From positions 372,001-436,000 of the forward strand of contig JAUHWR010000001.1 of the NCBI GenBank assembly GCA_030427385.1: a stretch of DNA of 64,000 bases, read 5' to 3'. The notes under the pieces were generated by a model. The model worked only from the letters and a program-made list of their open reading frames with translations. It was not told the origin of the DNA and ran no database searches. The translations under genes and the position numbers were made by a program. This DNA comes from Alphaproteobacteria bacterium (lineage in GTDB: Bacteria > Pseudomonadota > Alphaproteobacteria > Micavibrionales > Micavibrionaceae). Positions 34,827-45,673 of this stretch are shown piece by piece (position 1 is the first letter of the stretch; every line of letters begins with the position of its first letter).

Positions 34827-37256
34827 ATGGGTACAAACAATAAAAATAGCTCTATTTTTACAAGGCTTTTTCATAAGTTAAGTACTAGCTCTGCCTTGAC
34901 CACTGACTCACAGACCACGTCTTATTCTATCTCTGAAACATTAAATACACTAAACCAGCCGCATTTAAAAAAGTTTTTAGGACTGTCCGGTGCTTTTATG
35001 ATGGCTAGTCAAGCCTATCCAGTATCCGCGCAAGATTTACAAATGCTAATGCAAATGGGGATCGATACAATAAAAGATATTGGGGCGCAGGTTCAAAGCT
35101 TTCTTCCCACCCCGGCAGGCGTTGCGGGGATAAGTGATATGTTCAGGGTTTATGCTCAAAATCCACATATGCCTTTACGGCGTGATGGTGACTCGCCGGT
35201 TGCCAATAAGCGCACAATTTTTGATTATACTATTGATCCATTTACAAATGAGCATTGGGTACGTAATCATGCAACGCATGCTGTTGTAATCGGTGGGACA
35301 GTTTTGAACAGTAAAATGCGCGTGTTACAAGCTCTTGCGTTAGGTGAAGTAGCGGGCGCTGCAGCAACATATCATTCTGCAGGTAGGGAAGATCCTTTAT
35401 TATATTTGGGCGGATGTATTGCCATTGCAGCATTAACAATTTTTTCAAAAGAAGTGATTGAGGAATCAAGAAAGGGAATGTCCAGAAACTGGCATCGTCT
35501 CATGGGCCGAGAGGATTATTGTTCATATTTAGATGGTGTAAAAAATCCGGATGTTTTAGCGGCGCTTTCTTTCTCGGATCAAACAGGTACAAATACACGT
35601 TATTCAAATGGAAATAAGCAACTTGCACAAATTAAGAAGTATGAGTTACTAGATAAATCTACAAGAATGCGTGGGTCCCAGATTGGGTTAGAAATAGGGT
35701 TTATTTCTGCAATTTCTAGCGTTTATTTTATTGGGTCAGCTATTCTTGATAAATCTAAAAATATTGAATTTGGTAGTCTTCTAGAGAGTGTTTCAGAGAT
35801 GGTCGATGAACATGTCGACCAATTTTTGGAGCCATTAACTTATATAAGTGATGCTTTTGATTTAAGCGAAGTAATTGCAAAGATAGAACCTAACATGGAA
35901 AGCTCCATGTTATCCTTTGGAACAGTAATAGCATATGTAACACCGATGACATTTGCGGCCGCTTACTTTGCAAAAAAGCTTTATGATAATAATGTTGCAA
36001 AAGCGAAAGCAAATACAGCACAAGTGCAAGGCTTGGTAGAAACAATAGATAAGGGCAGTATTATCTCCGCATCGGGCGGTGAACATATCTTTGATGAGTT
36101 GAACCGAAAAAAATACGCTGAAACTGACCGTTATTGGCTCCAAGATATTTTCGTAGATACGCAAAATTCTATTTTTAAATCGACTTATCATTGGGGTGCG
36201 GTGGTGGTATCGTGGGGCGCGGCTCTTCCTGCGTACTTGGCCAATGACATAGGTTTTGGTCTTTTAACGGCTATTGCCGAATTAAACAGGCAGTTTATCA
36301 GTGGCACGTCTTATTTTGCCAATGTTATGGATGATCTGGCCGGTGCATTACCTGCATTAAATCAAAATCTTATGCTTGCCCGTGAAATAAACGAGGCACA
36401 TTCTAATCCAAATCAATATTTTCAGCAGACGGGAATAAGGGATATTGAATATGCGAAACATGAAGGGGACAGCCTGATTATCGAAAACTGCGAGCTTTAT
36501 TTTGCCGGTCATGACGCGGAGCCATTTTTAACCATTCCGTATTTTGAACTTAACCCAGGGGATCGGGTTTCGGTTCAAGCAAAAAACGGAGCAGGGAAGA
36601 GTTGTCTAGGTAAGGTTTTGGGGCGCGTATGGCCATATGTTCGCGGAAAGGTTAGCTTTCCAGAGGGTAAGGATGTATTTATATCTTTGCAAACGCCGCT
36701 TATTCCAAATGGATTAACCTTTAAGGAACTTGTGGAATATCCACTGGGTATTAAGCGTACTGAGGCGGATGTAGAAAATGTCTTAAAGCTTGTCGGGCTT
36801 GGGGATGAAAAGTTTCTGGATAGGTTATATGAACAATTTTGCGATGATGCATCTTGGGATAAATCCATGTCGGGAGGACAAAAACAAGCGCTGGATCTGG
36901 CACGGGCCATCCTTAGGCAACCTGATATTTGGCTTGCGGATGAGCCGACATCAGCAATGGATGAGGCGGCAGTTCAAAATTTTTATAATCTGCTTGAGGA
37001 GTATCTACCAAATACGGCATTTATGGCGCCGGTACATGGAAAATTACCGCCAAATGTGTTCAATAAAATACTTAAGATAGATAATGGCATTGGCTTTACT
37101 TTGCAGGAGCCACATAATGATCATAACGCTGACATTGTTTCTATGACATTGGGAAGTCATAAGCGGGAAAGGGCAGTTGAAAAAAGTTCAGCTAATAATT
37201 CAACAGAAGAAAGAACATCTCCAGAGGATGTGAATTGGTTGCTATACGAACTTTAG
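34827..37256 (+). CDS. ABC transporter, fused membrane and ATPase domains (YddA/SbmA-type)
   Basis: The 809-residue protein has about five hydrophobic segments before residue 500 and an ABC ATPase at about 545-760: Walker A AKNGAGKSCL, signature MSGGQKQALDLARAI, Walker B IWLADEPTSAMD. The motif MSRNWHRLMGREDYCSYL...NPD matches the ABC_membrane_2 (YddA/ABCD-like) family rather than type I secretion exporters. Oddities are a long N-terminal part with a signal-like stretch MMASQAYPVSAQ at about 58-70, and a non-canonical switch region VHGK. The substrate is unknown. It stands divergent from the RTX gene; a link to RTX export is possible by position only. Confidence 0.75.
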   Translation: MGTNNKNSSIFTRLFHKLSTSSALTTDSQTTSYSISETLNTLNQPHLKKFLGLSGAFMMASQAYPVSAQDLQMLMQMGIDTIKDIGAQVQSFLPTPAGVAGISDMFRVYAQNPHMPLRRDGDSPVANKRTIFDYTIDPFTNEHWVRNHATHAVVIGGTVLNSKMRVLQALALGEVAGAAATYHSAGREDPLLYLGGCIAIAALTIFSKEVIEESRKGMSRNWHRLMGREDYCSYLDGVKNPDVLAALSFSDQTGTNTRYSNGNKQLAQIKKYELLDKSTRMRGSQIGLEIGFISAISSVYFIGSAILDKSKNIEFGSLLESVSEMVDEHVDQFLEPLTYISDAFDLSEVIAKIEPNMESSMLSFGTVIAYVTPMTFAAAYFAKKLYDNNVAKAKANTAQVQGLVETIDKGSIISASGGEHIFDELNRKKYAETDRYWLQDIFVDTQNSIFKSTYHWGAVVVSWGAALPAYLANDIGFGLLTAIAELNRQFISGTSYFANVMDDLAGALPALNQNLMLAREINEAHSNPNQYFQQTGIRDIEYAKHEGDSLIIENCELYFAGHDAEPFLTIPYFELNPGDRVSVQAKNGAGKSCLGKVLGRVWPYVRGKVSFPEGKDVFISLQTPLIPNGLTFKELVEYPLGIKRTEADVENVLKLVGLGDEKFLDRLYEQFCDDASWDKSMSGGQKQALDLARAILRQPDIWLADEPTSAMDEAAVQNFYNLLEEYLPNTAFMAPVHGKLPPNVFNKILKIDNGIGFTLQEPHNDHNADIVSMTLGSHKRERAVEKSSANNSTEERTSPEDVNWLLYEL

Positions 37257-37275
37257 CGGTACTTTTTTCATAGAA

Positions 37276-37701
37276 ATGGTGTATAATAGTGGGGTTGTGA
37301 GAAAATCTGTTGCGGCATTGATGACATTTATGATTTTCACGCTTTCATTGGCGTGTACTATGTCTGTATGTCCTGCGATGGCACAAAATGCTAAATATCA
37401 ATATATAGAAGGCAACGATACGCCGCCATGTCACGGCGAAGAATCATCAGATGACGGCTATAATGGCGGCCCGATGTTGTCTTCAGATTGTTTGGGAATT
37501 GATCTTTTTCACGCGGATACCAACTTAGAGTTACTTCCTGATCTTACGATTGATCATATTGATTTGGTATGGGTAAACCTTGCCGCAATATATGATATTA
37601 GATCGAAAAACGCGCATGGTATTAGAGGGCCCCCCTTTCCTGATCCGACCTATTTTGATAGTTCCTCACAATACCTTACAACACAGCGTTTACGCATTTA
37701 A
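37276..37701 (+). CDS. Small secreted protein leading the Cus operon
   Basis: The 141-residue frame encodes a signal peptide (RKSVAALMTFMIFTLSLACTMSVCPAMAQ) and a short mature part with two Cys and few His, ending LTTQRLRI like small exported proteins that precede metal efflux genes in other Alphaproteobacteria. The ATG at 37276 has no ribosome site and a TATAAT lies inside the first codons; a GTG at 37297 (VRKSV, exactly at the signal peptide start) may be the real start. It is 47 bp upstream of cusB. It is plausibly a periplasmic copper accessory protein; this is inferred from context. Confidence 0.65.
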   Translation: MVYNSGVVRKSVAALMTFMIFTLSLACTMSVCPAMAQNAKYQYIEGNDTPPCHGEESSDDGYNGGPMLSSDCLGIDLFHADTNLELLPDLTIDHIDLVWVNLAAIYDIRSKNAHGIRGPPFPDPTYFDSSSQYLTTQRLRI

Positions 37702-37748
37702 ACACGCTCTTTTCTTAACGGTTTAACACCCAAGAAAGGAGCTTTATT

Positions 37749-38927
37749 ATGCGTGTTTACATTATAATTTTATTTTCATTTTTTATTCTTACAATGCCCA
37801 CATGGGCAGCCGGAGAGATTTATATTTGCCCGATGCACCCTCACATAGAAGGTGAAAAAGGAGAGGATTGTCCGATTTGTGGGATGAGCCTTGTTCCCAA
37901 GCTTAATGATACGCCTAAAGGCGCTGTTATTATCAGCCCTGCCTATGTTCAAGCTTTAGGGGTGAAAACCAATATTGTATCCTCCTATAATTTTGGTAAG
38001 ACGATTAACGCTTATGGTCAAATTGAGCCCAGCAGCAGGTTAGAGTATGCTATCGCGATGCGGGCAAATGGCTGGATTGTTGAATTGGCGACAAGTGCCG
38101 TAGGTGATCAGGTTCAAAAAGGCGATCTTCTTTTTACCTATTACAGTCCTGATTTAATGTCAGCGCAATCGGATTTTCTGATTGGAAGTCGTACGGGTAA
38201 TGCGGAACAACGGCTCCGTTTGTTCGGTATGGGCGACAAAGCCATGGCGGAGTTTAAAAAAGGCGGCAAGATGATGGAGGCAACACCGTTTTATGCTTCT
38301 ATAAATGGAACTGTTACAACATTGGATGCGCGTCCGGGCATGTATATAGGGGAAGGTAGCCGCATTTTAACGCTACAAGATTTGTCCAAAGTCTGGGTTA
38401 ATGCCGAGGTAGCGCTTCGCGATATCGCTTTTCTGGATAAGGGACAGAACGCAACCATCATCCAATCAGAAACCGGAAAAACATATAGCGGTGTCATAGA
38501 TTTCATTCACCCGGTTGCAAACCCCATGAGCCGAACCGTGAAGGTACGGATTATCATAAATAACATTAATGGCGACTTTAAGCCTGAAACTTATGTAGAT
38601 GTTGTCATTGAAGGCACGCCGAAAACACGTCTGGCTGTGCCACAAGAGGCGGTTTTATTTGGCAAAGAAGGGCATTATGTCATGGAGGCCATAGCAGATG
38701 ATCAATTTAGGCCGACTAAGGTTAAAACGGGAATCACCTCAAATGGTTTAACCGAAATCACAAGAGGCCTGAAGCAAGGGCAGCGGATTGTTACCTCTGG
38801 CCAGTTTATGATTGACGCGGAGAGTAGTTTGAGCGGCGGTATGGCTTCTATGGGTATAGGTGATACGGAAATGAAAAACATGCAGGAAGCTCCTACTATG
38901 AAGATGGAGGACGGTCATGTCCATTAA
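37749..38927 (+). CDS. cusB: Cu/Ag efflux RND periplasmic adaptor, CusB-like
   Basis: After a signal peptide (1-21) comes a heavy-metal-binding domain YICPMHPHIEGEKGEDCPICGMSLVPK-like with C27, C41 and C44. Membrane-fusion-protein domains follow: lipoyl/barrel-sandwich halves around 110-190 (NGWIVELATSAVGDQVQKGDLLF), a beta-barrel, and a membrane-proximal part. It would bridge CusA to an outer-membrane channel and hand over Cu(I)/Ag(I). AGGAG sits 7 bases before the ATG. Its 3' end overlaps cusA by 11 bp. The tail is Met- and His-rich (GGMASMGIG...MKMEDGHVH), fitting Cu(I) binding. Confidence 0.92.
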   Translation: MRVYIIILFSFFILTMPTWAAGEIYICPMHPHIEGEKGEDCPICGMSLVPKLNDTPKGAVIISPAYVQALGVKTNIVSSYNFGKTINAYGQIEPSSRLEYAIAMRANGWIVELATSAVGDQVQKGDLLFTYYSPDLMSAQSDFLIGSRTGNAEQRLRLFGMGDKAMAEFKKGGKMMEATPFYASINGTVTTLDARPGMYIGEGSRILTLQDLSKVWVNAEVALRDIAFLDKGQNATIIQSETGKTYSGVIDFIHPVANPMSRTVKVRIIINNINGDFKPETYVDVVIEGTPKTRLAVPQEAVLFGKEGHYVMEAIADDQFRPTKVKTGITSNGLTEITRGLKQGQRIVTSGQFMIDAESSLSGGMASMGIGDTEMKNMQEAPTMKMEDGHVH

Positions 38928-41900
38928 TCACAAACGCGATTTCGCGCATGATCCAACCAAAAGCTTTGTTGCGCGGATTATAGATTGGTCGATTGGTAAC
39001 AGTTTCTTTGTTATGCTTGGGGCGCTTATATTATTGGTGGCAGGAATTATTTCAGTTAACCGCATTCCGCTGGATGCCATTCCCGATTTATCCGATACGC
39101 AAGTTATTATCCGCACAGAATTTCCGGGACAGGCTCCGCAAGTGATTGAGGATCAGGTAACCTTTCCACTTTCCACGCAAATGTTGGGTTTGCCAAATAC
39201 AAAGGTCGTGCGCGGTTATTCCATGTTTGGCACTTCTTTTGTTTATATTGTGTTTGAAGATAATGTTGATTTGTATTGGGCGCGCAGCCGCGTTTTAGAG
39301 GCACTTTCACAAGTACGCGGTAATTTGCCGGACGCCGTAGAACCGCAATTAGGGCCGGATGCCACAGGCGTTGGCTGGGTGTTTCAGTATGCGTTATTTG
39401 ATCGCACAGGCCAGCATGATCTTGCTGAATTACGAAGCTTGCAAGACTGGTTTGTGCGCTATGAGCTTTCGACCGTTGACGGAGTTGCCGAAGTCGCCAG
39501 TGTGGGTGGGTTTGTCAAAGAATTTCAGGTTCTAATTGACCCGAACAAGCTTCGCGCTTTTGACGTGCCATTATCTATGGTGATAGAGGCCGTACGCGGT
39601 GCAAATAAAGAAACCGGCGGCCGCACCATGGAAATGGCGGAATCCGAATATCTGATCCGTTCCTTGGGCTACGTCACGAAACCCGAGGATTTACAGAGCG
39701 TTGTTCTCAAAAGCGCGGATGGTACGCCCGTCACTGTCGGCGATCTAGCGCGCGTGATTGAAGGGCCATCCATTCGGCGCGGTATAACAGAGCTGAACGG
39801 TATTGGTGAAGCAGTCGGTGGTATTGTTGTCATGCGCCCCGGTGCCAATGCTCTCACTGTGATTGATGACATTAAAGAGCGCCTGCAATCCGTTAAACAA
39901 GGATTACCCGAAGGCGTTGAGCTAAAAATCGTCTATGACCGCAGCAATCTGATTAACGGGTCGGTGACGTTCTTGAAGAACAAGCTGATTGAAGAAAGCC
40001 TGATGGTGGCGCTGATTACGTTTTTATTCCTGCTCCATGCCAGAAGCGCTTTGGTCGCGATTATCACGTTGCCGCTTGGTATCTTGGCGGCCTTCATAAT
40101 TATGGCGGGACAGGGGATAACGGCGAATATTATGTCGCTTGGCGGCATTGCCATTGCCATTGGCGCGATGGTGGATGCTTCGATTGTGATGGTGGAAAAT
40201 GCACATAGAAAATTATCATCCCTGCCGGAAGGTTCCAGTAAAAAAGACAAACGCGCCGCGCTTATTTTGGCAGCGAAAGAAGTTGGCCCAGGATTGTTTT
40301 TCTCCCTGCTGATTATTACAGTCTCATTTCTTCCTGTTTTTGCCCTGACCGGACAATCACACCGTTTATTTACACCGCTTGCTTTCACCAAAACCTATGC
40401 CATGGCGGCGGCGGCATTTTTATCGGTCACACTGGTGCCTGTTCTTATGCTTTGGCTGATACGCGGCAAAATCCGCCGCGAGGATGAAAGCCCGATCAAC
40501 CGCTTTTTTATTACTCTGTACCGTCCATGTTTGGATCTTGCTTTGAAATGGCATAAGGCTACTGTAGTGATCGCAATTCTTGCCTTATTCAGTACGGCGC
40601 TTCCCATTTCAAAAATCGGAAACGAATTCATGCCGCCGCTTTATGAAGGCGGGCTGTTATATATGCCAATGACTTTGCCCGGTGTTTCCCCTGCAAAGGC
40701 CCGCGAGATTTTACAAACAACTAATCGCCAATTAATGGCTGTGCCTGAAATTAAACATGTTTTTGCCAAGGCGGGGCGCGCCGATACTGCGACCGACCCC
40801 GCGCCGCTTTCGATGATTGAAACATGGGTGGAGCTAAACCCGCGCGACCAATGGCGGGACGGTATGACACCGGAAAAATTAATAACCGAGCTTAATAAAC
40901 GTGTTGGACTGCCTGGCATGATGAATAGCTGGGGTTACCCGATTAAAATTCGTCTTGATATGCTGACCACAGGTATTAGAACGCCTGTCGGGATTAAAGT
41001 CATCGGGCCGGATTTAGGGCAAATTGATAAAATTGCCAAGCAAGTTGAAGAATTGGCGCGGCAGCTTCCTAATACGCGTAGCGCCATTGCTGACCGCGTT
41101 GTTGGCGGAAAATATATCGAGATTGAACCAAACCGCCGCGAGATTGCCCGTTACGGTATTTCGCTCGGCACCGTGCAAACGGTCATACAAACTGCGCTCG
41201 GCGGGATGATGCTGGATGAGGCTGTGATTGGCCGAGAGCGTTATCCGATTATGGTGAGATATGACCGCCCCTACCGCGAGCATGTCTCCGATCTAGATAA
41301 TATTCTTGTGACTGCACCTAATGGTGCGCATATCCCCTTGGCCGATCTGGCTGATATTCGCTTGGCTGATGGCCCCTCGATGATTAAATCGGAAGATGCC
41401 CGTTTAAATGGATGGGTGTTTGTTGATATCTACGGCGTGGATATCGGAACGTATGTTGCCAATCTCCAAGACAAACTTAAAATATTAGATTTACCGACGG
41501 GTTATACATTAAAGCTTTCCGGTCAGTTTGAGCAGATGCAAGCTGCGAATGAGCGTTTAAAAATCGCTATTCCTGCAACATTATTGATTATTTTGACGCT
41601 ACTTTACATGCATTTTGGTAAATGGGATCGTACATTTTTGGTGATGCTTTCAGTGCCCTTTGGTATGATCGGCGGGATATGGTGCACGTGGCTTGCGGGG
41701 TATAATATATCTGTTGCCGTCGTGGTTGGTTTTATTGCATTGTCCGGTATAGCCGTGGAAACAGTCATTATTATGTTGATTTATATTGACCATGAAATGC
41801 GTAATTCTTGGCCAGCCTATTATGAAGATTTGATAGCGAATGTTCGGCGCGGCGCACTGCATCGCTTGCGACCTAAACTGATGACAGTTGGAACTATTAT

Positions 41901-42096
41901 ATTGGGGCTGGTGCCAATCTTCCTAACTGATGGGCCCGGCGCAGATATTATGCGGCACATTGCCCTGCCGATGATCGGGGGTATGGTATCAACAACCGTT
42001 CTAACGCTTATTTTTATCCCGGTTATTTATGCCTTATATATGCAGTGGATACTTAAACTACCATCCCATCGTCAGCTCGAAAGAAAACGCACATAA
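38917..42096 (+). CDS. cusA: Cu/Ag efflux RND transporter, CusA-like
   Basis: The 1059-residue pump has 12 predicted spans and two large periplasmic loops. The motif GGIAIAIGAMVDASIVMVENAH in span 4 (written in pieces: GGIAIAIG, MVDASIVMVEN) is the HME4 signature for monovalent Cu/Ag, unlike the second RND pump of this window. Met residues in MPPLYEGGLLYMPMTLPG fit the Met-triad substrate pathway. It exports Cu(I)/Ag(I) from periplasm with CusB. No outer-membrane channel gene is in this operon, so a TolC-type protein from elsewhere must serve. The 245 bp after it hold no supported gene or clear terminator. Confidence 0.93.
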   Translation: MSINHKRDFAHDPTKSFVARIIDWSIGNSFFVMLGALILLVAGIISVNRIPLDAIPDLSDTQVIIRTEFPGQAPQVIEDQVTFPLSTQMLGLPNTKVVRGYSMFGTSFVYIVFEDNVDLYWARSRVLEALSQVRGNLPDAVEPQLGPDATGVGWVFQYALFDRTGQHDLAELRSLQDWFVRYELSTVDGVAEVASVGGFVKEFQVLIDPNKLRAFDVPLSMVIEAVRGANKETGGRTMEMAESEYLIRSLGYVTKPEDLQSVVLKSADGTPVTVGDLARVIEGPSIRRGITELNGIGEAVGGIVVMRPGANALTVIDDIKERLQSVKQGLPEGVELKIVYDRSNLINGSVTFLKNKLIEESLMVALITFLFLLHARSALVAIITLPLGILAAFIIMAGQGITANIMSLGGIAIAIGAMVDASIVMVENAHRKLSSLPEGSSKKDKRAALILAAKEVGPGLFFSLLIITVSFLPVFALTGQSHRLFTPLAFTKTYAMAAAAFLSVTLVPVLMLWLIRGKIRREDESPINRFFITLYRPCLDLALKWHKATVVIAILALFSTALPISKIGNEFMPPLYEGGLLYMPMTLPGVSPAKAREILQTTNRQLMAVPEIKHVFAKAGRADTATDPAPLSMIETWVELNPRDQWRDGMTPEKLITELNKRVGLPGMMNSWGYPIKIRLDMLTTGIRTPVGIKVIGPDLGQIDKIAKQVEELARQLPNTRSAIADRVVGGKYIEIEPNRREIARYGISLGTVQTVIQTALGGMMLDEAVIGRERYPIMVRYDRPYREHVSDLDNILVTAPNGAHIPLADLADIRLADGPSMIKSEDARLNGWVFVDIYGVDIGTYVANLQDKLKILDLPTGYTLKLSGQFEQMQAANERLKIAIPATLLIILTLLYMHFGKWDRTFLVMLSVPFGMIGGIWCTWLAGYNISVAVVVGFIALSGIAVETVIIMLIYIDHEMRNSWPAYYEDLIANVRRGALHRLRPKLMTVGTIILGLVPIFLTDGPGADIMRHIALPMIGGMVSTTVLTLIFIPVIYALYMQWILKLPSHRQLERKRT

Positions 42097-42341
42097 AATA
42101 ATTTTATAACTAGGTCTTTGTGTTTAGCGGTGCTTGTTGGTTAGAGATCCGATACCTATTGAATCCTAATGTAAATTTATATGACTATTTAGCCTCTATC
42201 TATTTTCTTTAAGGAGTAATATAAACCAATTTATAGTTAAAAATTCTGGTCGAATATGGGGGAGACTAGGTTATAAAAAATTTGTTGTTTATGAAAATAA
42301 AATGTTAACTTATATAATTAAAAAATAAGAAGGTGTGTAAT

Positions 42342-45300
42342 ATGTTGAGAAAAGGAAGTAATGCGAGTAATGCAATCGCTTATTATAAAAAAAACGATAT
42401 TATCAATTTTCGTTCCGCTCTGAAAAACTATAATGCAAAAATTGATGATTTGAATGATTTTTTAAGAGTTAATCCCAAAGGAAAAAACCTTGAAATTTAT
42501 ATAAATTCCAATGGTAATAATAATACGAATTTTAATCTTATCGGGATTGTGCTTAATGCTTCTGAAGTAAAACGGATTGCAATTAATACCCCTGATGGCG
42601 TTATCAAGTATAATACTATCGACCCGAATACTCAAAGATCTAAAGGCGCCGATACCCTGATCGGCGATGACAGGAATGATGCCATATTTGGTGATGATGG
42701 GCATGATAAACTCTCAGGCAGAAAAGGCGATGACACGATATGGGGGGGAAACGGGAATGACACAATCTATGGCGGTAGCGGTAAAGACTTTTTGCGCGGG
42801 GGTAATGGCCGTGACACCATATATGGTGATTACAATAATGATGTAATTTCAGGGGGTAAAGGCAATGACATATTACGTGGAGGCGATGGAAATGATACAA
42901 TTTTAGGTGGTCGCGGCGATGATGTCATCTCCGGAGATAATGGTAACGACACTATCCAGGGAGGGTTTGGTAATGACACAATTTCAGGTGGTGCAGGACG
43001 CGATACACTTTTCGGTATTGAAGGAAACGATGTATTACGTGGTGGGCGTGGTAATGATACTCTGCACGGCGGATCAGGAAAAGACCTTCTTATAGGAGGG
43101 GATGGAAGTGATCGTCTAATAGGCGGTGGTGGCAATGATCGACTTATTGGTGGCAAGGGGGCAGATACTTTTGTGCTAACAGGTAATAGTGGTATTGATA
43201 CCATTGTAGATTACGAAGCTAAGGATATTATCAATGTTTCAAAAGCATTAAGTGATTATAATGCTAAAACGGATAACATTAATGATTTTGTCCAATTGGC
43301 AATAAAAGGTAACCATCTAACTGTTTCTTTAGATACAAAAGGGACAGGGGATTTTAAACAGGTTGCGCTTTTACAAAATTTCAATAAAGCGTCTGATGTA
43401 ACTTTTAAAACGGCGAATGGGACTTTTTCTGTTGATGTCAATATTAATGAAGGCACTGTTATTGATGATGTTATGACTGTTGATGCCAGAGAATTGGCCT
43501 CAAACTTTGACGATTTTTTAGGCGTGATTGTTCGTTTTGATCCTGGATCGGACACTTCCAACACTGGAGAGGCGAATGTTAATATGATCTTACGCAGTCT
43601 GGATCATTTAAGCATTGATAACATTAGAACAGTCTCGCCGATTATAGGTACGCCAGCCAAGGAGCTCATGTACCATATCATTGCAGATGCTGGTAAGAAA
43701 TTTAATTTTGTAATGCCTAAACAATTTTCCAACCAGTTGGATGAGATAGATGATTACATGGATTATTATGCGGATTTCCTAGAGAAACATCCTGAGAGCA
43801 TTGTTTCATTAGAAGGATTGAATGAAGTTGGTCATTTAAGCTTTAATTTTACCGACCCTAAAACCGGTAAAGAATATAATATTACCAATAAGAATATTAA
43901 TAGTAATGAAGCACGAGAAGCAGCAACGCTATTTCAAAAGTACATACATAGTAAATTATCGCAAAGCGAGGAATTGCATGAGATTGAACTTTTGGCCTTA
44001 ACGGTTTACAAAGGTCATTTGGCTGAAAATTTTGATGGATATGGTGATTTAACGAATGTTTCAGATTACGCAAATGCGCACGTTTACGTTGATCCGGAGC
44101 GTTTTCTAGGATCGGAACGATTAACTGTGCGATTAGAAAACGCCAAAATACTTAATAGTGATGACCCGATCTTGATTACAGAAACCGGTTACGCAACCAT
44201 CAATGATGGGCTTAGTATAAGAGAAAAAGCAAAACCTATTGCAGTAAACGAAGAGGCGCAGGCTAAGCTTGTACTTAATATGCTTTTCAATGCATATGAG
44301 CAAGGCGTTGAAAGAGTTTATCTATATGAATTATTAGATCGAGATACGGATAAGAAGAATGACATTCAAGATCACTTCGGATTGTTCAAAGAAGATGGGA
44401 CAGCCAAGCTGGCTGCTAACGCTATTCATAACGCAATAACTATATTGAATAATGATAGTGCATCGCCGAAAAAGCAGATTGACGAATTTGGTTTTGATTT
44501 GAGTCAGGCACAAAATGCAAATAGCAAAAATGGAGCAAATGATCAGACACATGCGATTAAAATGCACAAAAATAATGGTGCTCATAATGTAATTCTATGG
44601 CAGGAAGAATTTATCTGGAATGATACTAAACATGATATTATTGAAGTTGATTTGCGTCAAATTCGCGTTGACTTTGATAAGGTTTATGAACGCATTGATT
44701 TATATGATCCAATTACAGGTGAGCATAAATCATGGAAAAATGTTAATAGTATTAATGTGAGTCTAACGGATCACCCTGTGATTATTGAAGTCAATGGTGA
44801 TTGGGCGAACTTAAAATATAATACAAAGACAGGTATGTATGACCTGCGTGATGACAGTAATATTTCCGATGCTTCATCAGTTGCCATTACTGCAGATGAA
44901 TTTGTATCTTCTATAGTAGAGCTTAGTAAGATGGATAATCTTGAGAAAATTATTCTTACGGACACATCTACTATTAATGTATCCAGCCAGTATGGGCTTA
45001 ATGATATGATTGATAATTATTCAAATTTGCTTGCAAAAATAGAAGGTGAAAATTACAAGTTCTCTAAAGTTATTGGCGGTAATACAGATCTGGTCCGTTA
45101 TCAAATTTATGATGAAAGTGGTAATGTTCTATATAATAAAAATGTTTCATATGCTGACGAAACGATCAAATATATTGGAACTAACAAAAAAGATGATTTT
45201 GACTTATATGCGGATGATATGGATGGTTTTGGTGAGGATATTTCCAATTTCATCAGCTTGTTTTCAAATTTCTCTGAAAAGGGCGGGGATCGGATTGATG

Positions 45301-45506
45301 TAACAGATTTAATTTCAGAGTATGATCCTTTACAAGATAGTATTCACGACTTTATCACGTTACAAAAAAGCGGTAAAAATACGACCAAAATTATGATTGA
45401 TACTGATGGTGGCGGAAATTCATATGAACATGTGGGGTCAATCCAATACACGCAATCATTAAGTGACTTAGACACATTAATTGATAATGGCAGTATCATC
45501 ATATAG
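42342..45506 (+). CDS. RTX repeat protein with glycosidase-like domain and three T1SS-type modules
   Basis: The ATG at 42342 is 8 bases after AGAAGG; an in-frame GTG at 42333 overlaps that site. The 1054-residue product starts with a 60-residue module, then about 18 RTX nonapeptide repeats (about 100-280), a second copy of the module (about 293-353), a clan-A glycosidase-like domain with E495 in LEGLNEVG and E614 in LITETGYA, a beta-rich part, and a third copy at the very C-terminus (about 990-1054). The C-terminal copy has the pattern of the type I secretion target domain (VCA0849 type). Export to the medium or surface is expected; a sugar polymer is the likely substrate. Confidence 0.85.
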   Translation: MLRKGSNASNAIAYYKKNDIINFRSALKNYNAKIDDLNDFLRVNPKGKNLEIYINSNGNNNTNFNLIGIVLNASEVKRIAINTPDGVIKYNTIDPNTQRSKGADTLIGDDRNDAIFGDDGHDKLSGRKGDDTIWGGNGNDTIYGGSGKDFLRGGNGRDTIYGDYNNDVISGGKGNDILRGGDGNDTILGGRGDDVISGDNGNDTIQGGFGNDTISGGAGRDTLFGIEGNDVLRGGRGNDTLHGGSGKDLLIGGDGSDRLIGGGGNDRLIGGKGADTFVLTGNSGIDTIVDYEAKDIINVSKALSDYNAKTDNINDFVQLAIKGNHLTVSLDTKGTGDFKQVALLQNFNKASDVTFKTANGTFSVDVNINEGTVIDDVMTVDARELASNFDDFLGVIVRFDPGSDTSNTGEANVNMILRSLDHLSIDNIRTVSPIIGTPAKELMYHIIADAGKKFNFVMPKQFSNQLDEIDDYMDYYADFLEKHPESIVSLEGLNEVGHLSFNFTDPKTGKEYNITNKNINSNEAREAATLFQKYIHSKLSQSEELHEIELLALTVYKGHLAENFDGYGDLTNVSDYANAHVYVDPERFLGSERLTVRLENAKILNSDDPILITETGYATINDGLSIREKAKPIAVNEEAQAKLVLNMLFNAYEQGVERVYLYELLDRDTDKKNDIQDHFGLFKEDGTAKLAANAIHNAITILNNDSASPKKQIDEFGFDLSQAQNANSKNGANDQTHAIKMHKNNGAHNVILWQEEFIWNDTKHDIIEVDLRQIRVDFDKVYERIDLYDPITGEHKSWKNVNSINVSLTDHPVIIEVNGDWANLKYNTKTGMYDLRDDSNISDASSVAITADEFVSSIVELSKMDNLEKIILTDTSTINVSSQYGLNDMIDNYSNLLAKIEGENYKFSKVIGGNTDLVRYQIYDESGNVLYNKNVSYADETIKYIGTNKKDDFDLYADDMDGFGEDISNFISLFSNFSEKGGDRIDVTDLISEYDPLQDSIHDFITLQKSGKNTTKIMIDTDGGGNSYEHVGSIQYTQSLSDLDTLIDNGSIII

Positions 45507-45613
45507 TAAATATAATAATATCAATATTTGACCTTGCTATGCATCTGTAACGTAGCCCGTCTGAATGATCTATGATAAAACAGGTACCGGAAAAACGCTC
45601 GTTGTTACACTAA

Positions 45614-45638
45614 GGAACTTTATTGATCTCCATATGTT
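45614..45638 (+). promoter_or_regulatory. EcfG-type promoter before the sulfur operon
   Basis: GGAAC at 45614-45618, 16 bases, then TGTT at 45635-45638 differs from the EcfG consensus by one base. The start of the persulfide dioxygenase gene is 36 bp downstream, a suitable leader length. Confidence 0.5.
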
Positions 45639-45673
45639 GGCTATCCAATTATAGTACAATCGGAGCGATTAAG

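Noticed and set aside
34827-37256. Assignment as the type I exporter of the neighbouring RTX protein
   Set aside because: The membrane part follows the ABC_membrane_2 pattern, and no HlyD-type adaptor is nearby; position alone is not enough.
42830-43204. Open frame of 124 residues on the minus strand, rich in Pro, Ser and Leu
   Set aside because: It is the antisense of the RTX glycine/aspartate repeats, which keeps the opposite strand open by composition.
45565-45654. Short frame with a P-loop-like GTGKT stretch upstream of the persulfide dioxygenase
   Set aside because: Only 29 codons with no ribosome site, and it overlaps the promoter candidate; a chance match is more likely than a gene or remnant.
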